From: a virus
Length of the DNA: 20,391 nucleotides
Reading direction: 5' to 3' (one strand)
Virus record (IMG/VR): IMGVR_UViG_3300045921_000389
Span: 1 to 20,391 of that record
The notes beneath the pieces were generated by a model, which saw nothing but the letters and a program-made list of their open reading frames with translations, did not search any database and had not been told where the DNA came from. The translations under genes were made by a program, and so were the position numbers. Below are positions 12,094-20,390 of the stretch, piece by piece (the first letter of the stretch is position 1; every line of letters starts with the position of its first letter).

Positions 12094-15000
12094 CTACAAG
12101 CAGACGTTGAAACTCACACTGTACGAATCAATCCCGTAGCAGAGGAGCGGGGTGGTCCCGAGGCAGTCGGGATCGCTCCGACCATCCCAGCACAGCGGGT
12201 CGGTGGGGAGGGTGAACAGGATGCGCGGACTCTCGCTCGGCGGGCACGATCCGCACGAATACTCGCCGTTGGTGCACTTGTTCCCGCGGCAGCGGAATCG
12301 GTAAGGGCTGGGCCCGCCGTGGTACTGCGACTCGCCCTCAATCCACGGCGCGTCGGGATCGAACGGGGGATCGGTGCCAACGCACCCGTCGAACATCTGC
12401 ACAGATTCGATGTCGCCGCCGCTGTGACTGCTCGACGTGTTCCGGTGCATCGAATCAGACCACGACGTGCAGTTGCAGTTCGCTTCGTTCGATCCGCAGG
12501 TAAAGATGTTCTCGCTGCTGCCCTCGCACTCGCCAAAGCCGGTCATCAGCGGGGCCTGCAAAGATGTCGAGAGCGAGCCGACGCCCATCGACCCGGAGAT
12601 CGTGAGGAACTTGGGGACCAGATCGGTGATGAGCGGATTGGCAAACGAGTTGAAGATGCTGCCCGCCGCGGTGTGCTCGGTGTAGAACGAGGGGTAGAAC
12701 GGGGACTGCGAATCGGCTGTCGGGAGCGAGAAGTCGGGGACGCGGGCCACCAGATTCTGACGCTGCCACTCCACGCCCTCGGTGAGCGTGATCGTGTTCT
12801 TCGGCTGCCCGGTCGGCGTGTACTCGGCGATCATGTCGACGCCGTGGATGCGGAAGCGAGCGGTGCCGGTGTTGTTCCCGCCCTGGCCGGTGAACGTGTA
12901 GCTGGCGAGCACGGTCTTGACCGCAGCGCTGTAGCGGCAGAGCTCCATCTTCATGTCGCTGCCGCTCTTCACGACGTTCAAGCCATACCCGTTCTGGTTC
13001 GTGTCGAGGAAGCCGATGCCCTGCGGGCCCGTCGCGCTGACGCCGCTGAACCCGCACTGGATGTCGCAGCCGAACCACTCCCACGGCGAAGCGCCGCCGC
13101 TGACCTCGTACTTGTTGTACCGGCAGTGGGCGCGGATCGGATTGACGCCGCTCACCGTCGCAACCGTGAGACTACTGGCGCCGCGGGTGAACGTCCCGAG
13201 ATCGTCGATGAGATCCACGTCGCTGCTGAGATACGTCCAGTTCCGGAGCGCGTAGTCGGGGTCCGGATCGGGCAGGATGCGGGTCCACGTCATCGCGCGG
13301 AGAAGCTGGTTCGCGTTCGGGACGTAGCTGTATTGCGTCTGGAACACAAGCCACTGAGTCCAGAACGTGTTGGTGTTGATGCACTCGCTCCCCACAAACT
13401 CACAACCGCTGCCGGTGGGGTCTCCGTAGGTGGCTGTCGTGCGCGTGCAGTACTCGTAGGCACTGATCACGGTGTCGCGGGGCGGCGTGCAACAGACGTA
13501 GTTGCCAACGCTCGGGGGCACAATCGGAGAGCCGTCAGGCGTGTCGGCGTTCAACTGGGCTCCCGACGCGGAGCGGAAGCAAGTATGCGACCCGCCTACT
13601 CCCATATATGGCTCGATGGGGTGGCCGTCGCAGTTGCTCATGCCGATCGTCGTCGGCCACTCGCCAGCGTCGCCGCCGCACTGATCGTTGCCGAGAGGGC
13701 AGTCGCCGTCATCGACGCACGTCCAGACCTCGCCGCTGTTTCCGCCCCCGACGTTCAGTTCGCCGCAGCCCTCGGACCAGCCGCTGCGGGTGACGCGCAG
13801 GAACGTCAGGCCGGTCCCCGTCCCGCCGTTCTCCCAGCACAGCCAGTCCATGGGGCGCGACCGCTTCATGTCGCCGCCCAGCGTCATCCCCTTGCCCATG
13901 TAGTAGCTGGGGCTCCCGGGCGGATAGCCAAACACGATGTTCTCGAAGATGCCCCACGAGTCGTTGGGCCAGTTGCTCTGGCGGCACGGGCAGGGGTTGG
14001 TGCACGCGCTGGTGTTCAGCCACGGGCTCCCGTTCGGGACCAACAGGCAGTCGTCGAGGTTGCGAGCCAGACCGTCGAAGCCACCCATGAACAGCTTGTA
14101 CCGCTCCTCGTTGGCCCAAGAGTGCCACATGCGGCCCACGGGCGCGTGGAACGTCGTAGGCAAGTGCGCGAGCGCCACGCACTGAGGGTGGATGCCGCGC
14201 TTCGTCTCGGGATTGGTCTCGACCGCCACAACCTGATTGCACAGACCGTGGAGCGCGGGGTTGCTGCGCCGCCACGTCGTCGCGCCGGTCCAGCCCACGG
14301 GCTTGAACGTCGTGCTGTTCTCGACGAACGACGGATAGATCTCGTTGGTGAAGATGGCGAGCGTGAAGAGCGCGCCCCACAAGCCGCGTTCCTGGTTCAG
14401 ATCATCCTGCGGATCGCCCAGAGGCCCGCCATCGTTCTCGGGATCGATGCGCACCGCTCCACCGAGCGTGTGCTCCATCGTCATCCTGATCTCGAGGGTG
14501 TACGCGGTCGGGTTGTCGGGAGGACCGTACTGAATCTGCTTCCGCCACACGTACTTCATGGCGATCAGGTCCGCGCCAGTCGGCCCGTGCTGCCAACTCA
14601 CCGAAGGCAGGTAGTTGCCGACGCGGGCGACGTGATGCCAGTTGCCGGTCTTCTCCGTAATCGGACTCAGCGCCGCGTCGTAGTCGAGAACATGGGGCTC
14701 GGCCCCGGCGCCGCCACCGCTGTTGGTGTCTCGCCGGTACAGGGCGTCGAAGAAGTAGGTGCTGAGCGTGTAGGTGCCGGCCCCGGGGTGGAGCGGGTCG
14801 GCAGAGAAGTCCCCATCGGCGAATCGAACCGCGATCTTGCTCGGCATCACGCAGTCGCAGGCGCGGATGGGCTCGCGGTTGCTGTTGCGCGGATGGACCG
14901 TGACGTCCTGATAGAACGGGGCAAGAACCTCCTCGGTGCCGCCGTCGCCGGTGAGCGGGCCGTTGCCGATGCCGCCCAGCCACTCGCAGATGTCCTCGAA

Positions 15001-15417
15001 GAGACAGAACGAGTTGTACGTCGGTGCGGTCTCGGGATTGGCAATCGCAGATACGCGATTAGTAGAGGCGTCAAGAGAGGAGTTGATTGCGCCGCCAAGC
15101 ACCTTCCGCCACGAGAGCACGCCGCCGGCCGACCGGGACACCGCATACGCGGCCCACTTGTTCGCCGCGAGCGTGTCGCCAAACGTGAAATCCTCGTCCT
15201 GGACGCTCACACTCACGCTGCCCGTGTTGATCGCGTAGAACTGCGGACGACCATGGACGAGCATGTCGGCGCGGACGGCCGCGAGAGAGGGCAGCGTTGC
15301 AATCGGGAATCCAGAGGGAGGGGCGCACCGGATTACGCGCGGGCCATCCCACTTCGCGGAGAATCCATCGGTCCCGCTGTTCGTCGCGCCACCGAAATGT
15401 CCTGCGGCTGTCAGCAT
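12094..15417 (-). CDS. Giant cysteine-rich putative tail protein, 1107 aa
   Basis: A long, clearly coding frame inside the tail-tip cluster, with about 40 cysteines spread along it and clusters such as CTNPCPCRQ, WTCVDDGDCP (about residue 565), YVCCTPP and RCRGNKCTNGEYSCGSCPP near the end. There is no signal peptide or membrane helix. Residues about 770-880 (GYGLNVVKSGSDMKMELCRY, later TARFRIHGVDMIAEYTPTG) read like a LamG/concanavalin-type beta sandwich, which would suit carbohydrate binding. The rest has no recognised family. It starts one base after the DUF2460 stop (TGA-G-ATG). Its place suggests a large virion receptor-binding or fibre protein. The cysteine content is unusual for a cytoplasmically assembled tail part. 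Confidence 0.85.
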   Translation of the reverse strand: MLTAAGHFGGATNSGTDGFSAKWDGPRVIRCAPPSGFPIATLPSLAAVRADMLVHGRPQFYAINTGSVSVSVQDEDFTFGDTLAANKWAAYAVSRSAGGVLSWRKVLGGAINSSLDASTNRVSAIANPETAPTYNSFCLFEDICEWLGGIGNGPLTGDGGTEEVLAPFYQDVTVHPRNSNREPIRACDCVMPSKIAVRFADGDFSADPLHPGAGTYTLSTYFFDALYRRDTNSGGGAGAEPHVLDYDAALSPITEKTGNWHHVARVGNYLPSVSWQHGPTGADLIAMKYVWRKQIQYGPPDNPTAYTLEIRMTMEHTLGGAVRIDPENDGGPLGDPQDDLNQERGLWGALFTLAIFTNEIYPSFVENSTTFKPVGWTGATTWRRSNPALHGLCNQVVAVETNPETKRGIHPQCVALAHLPTTFHAPVGRMWHSWANEERYKLFMGGFDGLARNLDDCLLVPNGSPWLNTSACTNPCPCRQSNWPNDSWGIFENIVFGYPPGSPSYYMGKGMTLGGDMKRSRPMDWLCWENGGTGTGLTFLRVTRSGWSEGCGELNVGGGNSGEVWTCVDDGDCPLGNDQCGGDAGEWPTTIGMSNCDGHPIEPYMGVGGSHTCFRSASGAQLNADTPDGSPIVPPSVGNYVCCTPPRDTVISAYEYCTRTTATYGDPTGSGCEFVGSECINTNTFWTQWLVFQTQYSYVPNANQLLRAMTWTRILPDPDPDYALRNWTYLSSDVDLIDDLGTFTRGASSLTVATVSGVNPIRAHCRYNKYEVSGGASPWEWFGCDIQCGFSGVSATGPQGIGFLDTNQNGYGLNVVKSGSDMKMELCRYSAAVKTVLASYTFTGQGGNNTGTARFRIHGVDMIAEYTPTGQPKNTITLTEGVEWQRQNLVARVPDFSLPTADSQSPFYPSFYTEHTAAGSIFNSFANPLITDLVPKFLTISGSMGVGSLSTSLQAPLMTGFGECEGSSENIFTCGSNEANCNCTSWSDSMHRNTSSSHSGGDIESVQMFDGCVGTDPPFDPDAPWIEGESQYHGGPSPYRFRCRGNKCTNGEYSCGSCPPSESPRILFTLPTDPLCWDGRSDPDCLGTTPLLCYGIDSYSVSFNVCL

Positions 15418-15418
15418 C

Positions 15419-16399
15419 TCAGTTCCCCAGCGCGTACCACGTCTTGGTCGTCAGATCGGCCTCCAAGGTCAACACCACGATGCACGACTTGTTCGCGGCG
15501 AGTGTCACCAGCGTCGTGCCGTCCTGATTCTTCACCGTGATGCTGTTGGCCCCGATGTTCTGAATGATCCAGTGCGGGCCACCCGGCTGATAGTTCGCGG
15601 GATTCGGCAGATTCGCACTCAGCCCCGTCGTCGTCGCGGAGAGCACCCACAGGAACGCCGTGCCGTCGATCGCGATGCTCGCGCTGATGACTCGCTCGCT
15701 CGAACCGCCGTAGAAGTAGTCGTTCGTGTGCGGCGCATCCTGATCGGCGACCTCGATGAGCGGGATGCTCGGGATTCCACCAAGATCCCAGCCGTTGACC
15801 TGCGCGTTCAGAAGATCGTCAGCGCCGTCATCGAAGCGGACCTTGACATCGAACTGGCCAGACCACTCGACCGCAAGGCCGTTGCCCGGCGCGACCGCAA
15901 ACGTCACGACACCGGTGGTGTAGTCCACCGTGTAGTTGACGCCCTCGGTCTGCAGCACGCCATTGACCCAGACCTGGAGGGTGCCGCTGACGGGCAGGCT
16001 GATCGTGCGGATCGCAGTCGTGGGACCACTGAGATATCGCTTCGCCAGTTGAAACACCGTGTTGGTGCCATTGCCGGTCGCGGGCGACATCTGCTGATCG
16101 CGGGTGCCCTGAGCAGAAGTGTGGCTCGGGTTCGTCGGGTTCGTCGTGAAGTCCATCCAGTCCTTGTAGCGGAAGGTGTTGAGCGCGCCGCTGCGGGCCA
16201 AGTAGAAGCGCTTGACCTCGGCCATGTCCTCCATGGAGCGGATGCCATAGCTCACGTCGTAGCGGTGGCGCGGAGCCGACCAGAAAGACACGCGGCCCTC
16301 GGCTCCGCTGTCCAGGGCGGTGACCTCGGTCTTGAACCCGGGCCCGCCGCGGCTGCCCTGGCCGATCTCCACCGGGAACCGGACGTCATGGAAACTCAT
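15419..16399 (-). CDS. DUF2460 distal tail protein with C-terminal extension
   Basis: Residues 1 to about 215 follow the DUF2460 layout: FHDVRFPVEIGQGSRGGPGF, then WSAPRHRYDVSYGIRSMEDM, KRFYLARSGALNTFRYKDWM, GNGTNTVFQLAKRY, and near the end the strand set VEWSGQFDVKVRFDDG. DUF2460 is the GTA gp12-type distal tail protein that forms the ring after the tube. About 110 further residues follow; they contain NYQPGGPHWIIQNIGANSIT, VKNQDGTTLVTLAANKSCIV and an end TWYALGN, a fold common in phage fibre proteins (short beta domain closing with W-Y). The family usually ends near residue 210, so this is an added decoration domain. The start overlaps the tape measure stop as ATGA. Confidence 0.92.
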   Translation of the reverse strand: MSFHDVRFPVEIGQGSRGGPGFKTEVTALDSGAEGRVSFWSAPRHRYDVSYGIRSMEDMAEVKRFYLARSGALNTFRYKDWMDFTTNPTNPSHTSAQGTRDQQMSPATGNGTNTVFQLAKRYLSGPTTAIRTISLPVSGTLQVWVNGVLQTEGVNYTVDYTTGVVTFAVAPGNGLAVEWSGQFDVKVRFDDGADDLLNAQVNGWDLGGIPSIPLIEVADQDAPHTNDYFYGGSSERVISASIAIDGTAFLWVLSATTTGLSANLPNPANYQPGGPHWIIQNIGANSITVKNQDGTTLVTLAANKSCIVVLTLEADLTTKTWYALGN

Positions 16400-19017
16400 C
16401 GGCGCCTCCGCAACTGCAATTGCAGGTCATCGCTGATCTGACGGATGCTGCGACGGAACGAATCGGCGTCGGGGGTCTTGACCGTCATGTTGATGTTGGT
16501 GATGTTCTGCTGACCGCCGCCACCGTCGCCGCCGCGGAGCATCACGGGGATCTGCCGACCATCGGGGAGAGGCACCACGGCCTCGGGGCCTGACTCGCCG
16601 CCGTACGCGGGCATCCCATCGGCCATGCCAAGGAACGTGGGCCGGTCGATGACGCCGCCCATCGCAAACCCGCGACCACCACCGAAGCCGCCGACAAAGC
16701 CGGCTCCGATGATGCTCGTGAAGAATCCGGCAATCTGCTGGGTCACAAGCTGGTTGAACACCATCTGGGCGACGTTCTTCACCATGTCCTCGATCGCGTC
16801 CTCCACGGACTTCGCGCCGAAGATCACGTCCTCGAAGCTCTGGGCGATGTTGCTGCTGATCTCCTCCACCAAGTCGCGGTAGGTCTCAAGCTGCTCGGTC
16901 TGGTCGAGGAGTGCGGTGAACTCGGCGATCGCGTCCTTGGCCTCGGCGGTGCCCTCACCAAACCGCTCGTTCGCGGTCGCCGTGAACTCCAAGATCGACC
17001 GCGCGCTGTCGGCGGATCGGGAAAAATCCTGCAGCGCCTTGATCTGCAGCCGGAGATCGTCGGTCGTCTCCTTCATGCTCTCATCAAGCTCTCGCTGCTT
17101 GTCCAACTCCTCCTGTCGCTTCTGCTTGGCCCGCAAGTCCTCGATCGCGGCCATGGCCTCGAGCTCCAGGCCCAGGACCTCCACGTAGTCGAGACCGGCG
17201 TCCACCAGCGCCTTGGTCATCAACTCGTCCAACTTCTTGAGATTGGTCGCGGTCTGGCGCTCGATGCTGCTCTTCCCGATCATCTCGATCTCGAAGCGGA
17301 GGTCGGCGGTGAACTCCTCGATGGATTCGATGGCCTTCTTCTGCGCCTTGGTGTACTCGTCCATGGCGTCGGCGGCGGTGCCCACGACGTTCGGGGTCTT
17401 GCTCATCACATCGTTGTTCGCCTTCACCCGCAGACCAAGCTTGTCGGCCTCGTCCGCCCAGCGCTTCAGCATCTCCTCGATGCTGCCGCCACCGGCTCCA
17501 AGCAGCGCGTCGAACTCCTTGTTGAAGTCACCAAAGAACTCGCCGAGAAGCGTGCGCCAGTCCTTCGCTGCACCGTTCGCAAAGTCCTTGACCGACTCCT
17601 CCTGAGCGGCATTGAACGTGGCCCCGATCTCCTGTGCCCACGCCTCGTACTCCTCGTCGATCTTCTTCAACTCACCTTCCAGGTCGACAGGGGTGAGGAA
17701 GCGATTGATCTTCGCCTTGAAGCCCTTGAGGCCGGATGCGCCTACGTCGACGCCCGTGAGTTTCTCAAACCCCGCCGCAATCGCAATCAGGGCGTCAAGA
17801 ATGGGCTCGACGAAGATTGAGTACATGAGGTTGGTGATCTCGACAAAGGCGTTCTTCATGTACGCATAGATGGTCTTGCCCAGCCACGCGAACCAGTTGG
17901 CGGCCTGCTGAACGGCCGCGGCAAGGGCATCGCCGAAGTCGCGGACTCCCTGAGTGTTCTCGTACAGCCACTCTCCAACCTTGAAGCCGACAACGGCGGT
18001 GAGCAGCACCAGAAGCGAACCCAGCGCGATGAGTAGTGGCGTAGATGCGGCTACGGCGGCGATCATGCCAGCGGCGATGCCATAGAAGAACTCGATGACG
18101 GCAATGGTGATGAGCACGGTGAGCACCACGGCCAGGAGCCGGAAGGCGGTTCCGAGCGCGGCCACCAGAACCTCGTCCTGCTGCAGAATCAGGATCAGAC
18201 CGCTCAGGCCATCGGCCAGCAAGTCGATGAAGCCCGACACCGACTGGATGGCAGAGGCAAACCCATCGGTGACGCCGATCGCGCCCGCGATCTTGCCAAA
18301 GAAGTTGGTGAACGAGTTGGTGAGGAGCGTGAGCGCGGCCCGCGGCGACACCAGAATCTTCGTGAACTTGTCGCCCACCTCCTGCCGGGCCTTCTGGAAC
18401 GCGGTGATCATCACAGCAGTCGTGATCTTGCCCTCGGCGCCCAGCGTCCGCAGCGCGGCGCGGCTCACCCCAAGCTGCTTCGCAATCAGGTCGGCGACGC
18501 CGGGCAACTGCTCGATCACGGCCCGCAGTTCGTCGGCGCGGAGCGCGCCACTCGCAAGGCCCTGGCTCAACTGGATCAGACCGGCGCTGGCCTCCTGCGT
18601 GGTCGCGCCGCCGATCTGGATGGCCTTGTTCAGCGTCTCCGTGATGTCCAGCAACTCCTGGTACGACAACTTCGCCTCGACCGTCGACGTGGCGAGTCGG
18701 CTAAACAGGTTGGCGTTGAGCTCGATGTCGGTGCGCGTCCGCTGGCTGACCTCAAAGAGCCGCTGCTGGACCGTCACCAACTCCTCTTGGTCGCGGGTCA
18801 CGATCCGCAGCCGGTTCTGGAGGTTCGTGTACGCATCCACCTCGTCGAAGATCTGCTTGACCGCAAAGGCGCCACCGAGCGCCTGCAGGGCGCGGCGCAG
18901 GTACTCGACATCGCGGCCGGCGCGGCGAGCGCCCTCGGAGATGCCGCGGAGCCCGGAGACAACCCGGCCGGTCCCGCTTTCGACGAACTGGATTTCGACC
19001 CGGTTGATCTGGCTCAT
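16396..19017 (-). CDS. Tail tape measure protein
   Basis: 873 residues. The N-terminal region has the tape measure domain: LQNRLRIVTRDQEELVTVQQ, SQRTRTDIELNANLFSRLA, then GGATTQEASAGLIQLSQGLA, SGALRADELRAVIEQLPGVA and GKITTAVMITAFQKA. Residues about 283-345 are strongly hydrophobic with several membrane-type helices, as expected for proteins that later help DNA pass the inner membrane. A long charged coiled-coil region follows. The C-terminus has GGVIDRPTFLGMADGMPAYG and GESGPEAVVPLPDGR, the classic tape measure ending. With the usual 0.15 nm per residue, the tail would be near 130 nm (inference). It overlaps its neighbours on both sides by ATGA. Confidence 0.96.
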   Translation of the reverse strand: MSQINRVEIQFVESGTGRVVSGLRGISEGARRAGRDVEYLRRALQALGGAFAVKQIFDEVDAYTNLQNRLRIVTRDQEELVTVQQRLFEVSQRTRTDIELNANLFSRLATSTVEAKLSYQELLDITETLNKAIQIGGATTQEASAGLIQLSQGLASGALRADELRAVIEQLPGVADLIAKQLGVSRAALRTLGAEGKITTAVMITAFQKARQEVGDKFTKILVSPRAALTLLTNSFTNFFGKIAGAIGVTDGFASAIQSVSGFIDLLADGLSGLILILQQDEVLVAALGTAFRLLAVVLTVLITIAVIEFFYGIAAGMIAAVAASTPLLIALGSLLVLLTAVVGFKVGEWLYENTQGVRDFGDALAAAVQQAANWFAWLGKTIYAYMKNAFVEITNLMYSIFVEPILDALIAIAAGFEKLTGVDVGASGLKGFKAKINRFLTPVDLEGELKKIDEEYEAWAQEIGATFNAAQEESVKDFANGAAKDWRTLLGEFFGDFNKEFDALLGAGGGSIEEMLKRWADEADKLGLRVKANNDVMSKTPNVVGTAADAMDEYTKAQKKAIESIEEFTADLRFEIEMIGKSSIERQTATNLKKLDELMTKALVDAGLDYVEVLGLELEAMAAIEDLRAKQKRQEELDKQRELDESMKETTDDLRLQIKALQDFSRSADSARSILEFTATANERFGEGTAEAKDAIAEFTALLDQTEQLETYRDLVEEISSNIAQSFEDVIFGAKSVEDAIEDMVKNVAQMVFNQLVTQQIAGFFTSIIGAGFVGGFGGGRGFAMGGVIDRPTFLGMADGMPAYGGESGPEAVVPLPDGRQIPVMLRGGDGGGGQQNITNINMTVKTPDADSFRRSIRQISDDLQLQLRRRR

Positions 19018-19460
19018 GCGCGCACACTCGCTTCCACGATGTTGCCGGCCCGCACAGAGGCCAGACCCGCGACGATCCCGCGCTCAACGAAGTTCGGCCC
19101 CGCCTGGGCGCTGCTCCCGGCGTTCAACTTCCCGATGTAGTTCACGTTGTTCGTCAGATACATCGTCTGCCCGGGCTGGCGGGCTGCTGCAACGGCCTTG
19201 GCCTGCCCCATGGCCCCGGCGGCGTTCGCGCCCTCGCCGCGTCCCAGACGGTTCCCGGGGCTGTATGGGGCGATCGTGGAGGACGCGGGGCCACCCGTGC
19301 TCGCCCGCCAGTTCGAGCGGGCAAACCCGGTGTCGACGGGAGTGCTGTTCACGATCGCCTGATCAACGGCCAGAAAGCAGCGCCGGAAGTGCGCGTTGGC
19401 AGCCCTCGGGAACCCCGATCCCATGCGCTGGACCTTGATTGAGAAGTCTCGCAGGTTCAC
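19014..19460 (-). CDS. HK97-gp10-like tail completion protein
   Basis: 148 residues with the family's fingerprint NSTPVDTGFARSNWRAS, an Ala/Gly-rich middle (GRGEGANAAGAMGQAKAVAA) and a tail YLTNNVNYIGKLNAGSSAQ followed by FVERGIV. Family members help complete or join the tail. The gene lies between the tail assembly chaperone and the tape measure, unlike HK97, where it is upstream of the tube gene. Such placement also occurs in other siphophages. It overlaps the chaperone frame at its start and the tape measure at its stop (ATGA). The N-terminal MNLRDFSIKVQRMG is typical for the variant found next to chaperones. Confidence 0.85.
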   Translation of the reverse strand: MNLRDFSIKVQRMGSGFPRAANAHFRRCFLAVDQAIVNSTPVDTGFARSNWRASTGGPASSTIAPYSPGNRLGRGEGANAAGAMGQAKAVAAARQPGQTMYLTNNVNYIGKLNAGSSAQAGPNFVERGIVAGLASVRAGNIVEASVRA

Positions 19461-19783
19461 TTCCGGGCAGCCTCCATCTTCTCACGATGGTAGCGGAGGA
19501 ACGCCGTGTCCATTGCCCGGACGTGCTCGAACAGGGCCTGCCGGGTGTCCGGCTCGAAGTCCTCGCGGTCGGCGTACTCGTAGATGGCGGTGATCGGAAT
19601 GGGCCCGATACCGAACCCGATGCTGCGGGTGGTGCTCAGGTCCATGAAGGCCGCGTAGTACAACTCGAGGCCGGGCAAAAGCACCGGGCGATCGCGAAGG
19701 AACTTCGGCCACTTCTCAAACGGGAGTTTCTGGTCCTCGACCTGCTTCTGCACGGCCTCTGCGTGCTCACCATGCGTGAGCAT
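19457..19783 (-). CDS. Tail assembly chaperone, T-like frame (made mainly by -1 frameshift)
   Basis: This frame has the pattern seen downstream of siphophage chaperones: WPKFLRDRPVLLPGLELYYA, DLSTTRSIGFGIGPIPITAI, and AMDTAFLRYHRE. The first in-frame ATG (19783) has only a poor, distant ribosome site. The frame stays open further upstream through LSEVLVW into the slippery site at 19804-19810. The main product is therefore likely the 251-residue fusion with the preceding gene (136 residues from the first frame, 115 from this one), equivalent to lambda gpGT. In lambda, the T part recruits tail tube subunits to the G-coated tape measure. Independent translation from 19783 cannot be excluded. Confidence 0.85.
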   Translation of the reverse strand: MLTHGEHAEAVQKQVEDQKLPFEKWPKFLRDRPVLLPGLELYYAAFMDLSTTRSIGFGIGPIPITAIYEYADREDFEPDTRQALFEHVRAMDTAFLRYHREKMEAARK

Positions 19784-19800
19784 CCAGACGAGGACCTCGC

Positions 19801-19810
19801 TCAGTTTCCC
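19801..19810 (-). promoter_or_regulatory. Programmed -1 frameshift site (GGGAAAC-TGA)
   Basis: The minus strand reads TCG GGA AAC TGA in the upstream frame. GGGAAAC is a canonical X-XXY-YYZ slippery heptamer and is followed directly by the stop codon. A slip of one base back continues as GGG AAA CTG AGC into the downstream frame, without a stop, to 19457. Lambda uses GGGAAAG for the same purpose. Confidence 0.9.
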
Positions 19811-20211
19811 GAGTCGGCTGCCTGCTGCGCCTCGTCGCGGAAGAGACTCATGTCGGACGCGGCCTCGCGGAGCGCCACGAACAGATCGGGCAGATCGGTC
19901 ATCAGCTTCCGTGCCGCCTCCTTGGAGTACGGGAGGGGCTGTCCACGCTCGTCGGTCACGCCCTCCCAGCCCAGGAGAACGGTGTCGACGAAGGCGTCCA
20001 TCAGCACCTTGTTCGCGACCTCGTCGTTCAGCGTCCCCTGCTGGAACGACTTCCGGTGGGGGCGCATACCGCGCTCAAGAGCCTGCTGGTACCGCTTGTT
20101 GGAGCCGCCGGCGCGGGCCAGATTGAACTTGCCGCTCTCGCCCATGTCGAGGATGATGCCGCTGGTCTCACGAGTCTCGTTGCGCTTGAAATGCCCGTAC
20201 GTGCCGCCCAT
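19801..20211 (-). CDS. Tail assembly chaperone, G-like
   Basis: 136 residues from the ATG at 20211, chosen for GAGGAG seven nt upstream; the open frame to 20304 has no such site. It contains FNLARAGGSNKRYQQALERG, then KSFQQGTLNDEVANKVLMDA, FVDTVLLGWEGVTD and a final acidic helix ending ADSGN. This is the standard siphophage G-like chaperone pattern. It would coat the tape measure protein before tube assembly. Most ribosomes end here; a fraction shifts at GGGAAAC to make the longer G-T fusion. Function and family are well supported by both sequence and position two genes ahead of the tape measure. Confidence 0.92.
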   Translation of the reverse strand: MGGTYGHFKRNETRETSGIILDMGESGKFNLARAGGSNKRYQQALERGMRPHRKSFQQGTLNDEVANKVLMDAFVDTVLLGWEGVTDERGQPLPYSKEAARKLMTDLPDLFVALREAASDMSLFRDEAQQAADSGN

Positions 20212-20256
20212 GGTGCTGCTCCTCAGAAATCGCCATCTCCTGATGGCAAGACATCG

Positions 20257-20285
20257 GCGACGGCCACAAGCCGCCAGCCCGTCGC
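20257..20285 (-). other. Hairpin in the leader of the chaperone gene
   Basis: A perfect 7-bp inverted repeat (GCGACGG / CCGTCGC on the minus strand) with a 15-nt loop lies between the stop of the DUF6527-like gene and the chaperone ribosome site. No T-run follows, so it is more likely an mRNA processing or weak attenuating element than a terminator. It may also be chance in a G+C-rich region. Confidence 0.3.
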
Positions 20286-20297
20286 AAGGATGATACG

Positions 20298-20390
20298 TCA
20301 GCACCAGACGACAGTGCCATCGGCGTTGATGAAGTAGTGGCTCTTGCAGCCGACAAGATGATTCACGCTCGGGTGGATCAGGTGCCCGCC
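20298..20390 (-). CDS. DUF6527-like protein, C-terminal fragment
   Basis: The last 30 codons of a gene whose 5' part lies outside the window. They end in HPSVNHLVGCKSHYFINADG followed by TVVWC and TGA. The arrangement PS-x-x-x-x-x-x-C-x-SHY-x-I-x-x-G-x-V is the usual end of DUF6527 proteins, small domains of unknown function that occur in phages and bacteria and keep a conserved Cys and His, possibly for metal binding. It lies 86 nt upstream of the chaperone start in the same direction, so it is probably co-transcribed with the tail genes. Confidence 0.6.
   Translation of the reverse strand, partial: GGHLIHPSVNHLVGCKSHYFINADGTVVWC

Noticed and set aside
12094-15417. Idea that the Cys-rich gene is a host surface protein, not phage
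   Set aside because: No signal peptide or anchor, and it is locked between DUF2460 and DUF2163 with one-base and ten-base spacings on the same transcript. A phage tail role is more likely, although its origin may be foreign.
12319-15540. Long plus-strand open frame opposite the Cys-rich gene
   Set aside because: Low-complexity, Arg/Val/Ala-rich translation crossing the DUF2460/Cys-rich gene border. The minus-strand frame has balanced composition and correct gene junctions.
20168-20356. Small minus frame across the chaperone leader
   Set aside because: Out of frame with both real genes, Ser/Ala-rich, and with no ribosome site. It overlaps the DUF6527-like end and the chaperone start.
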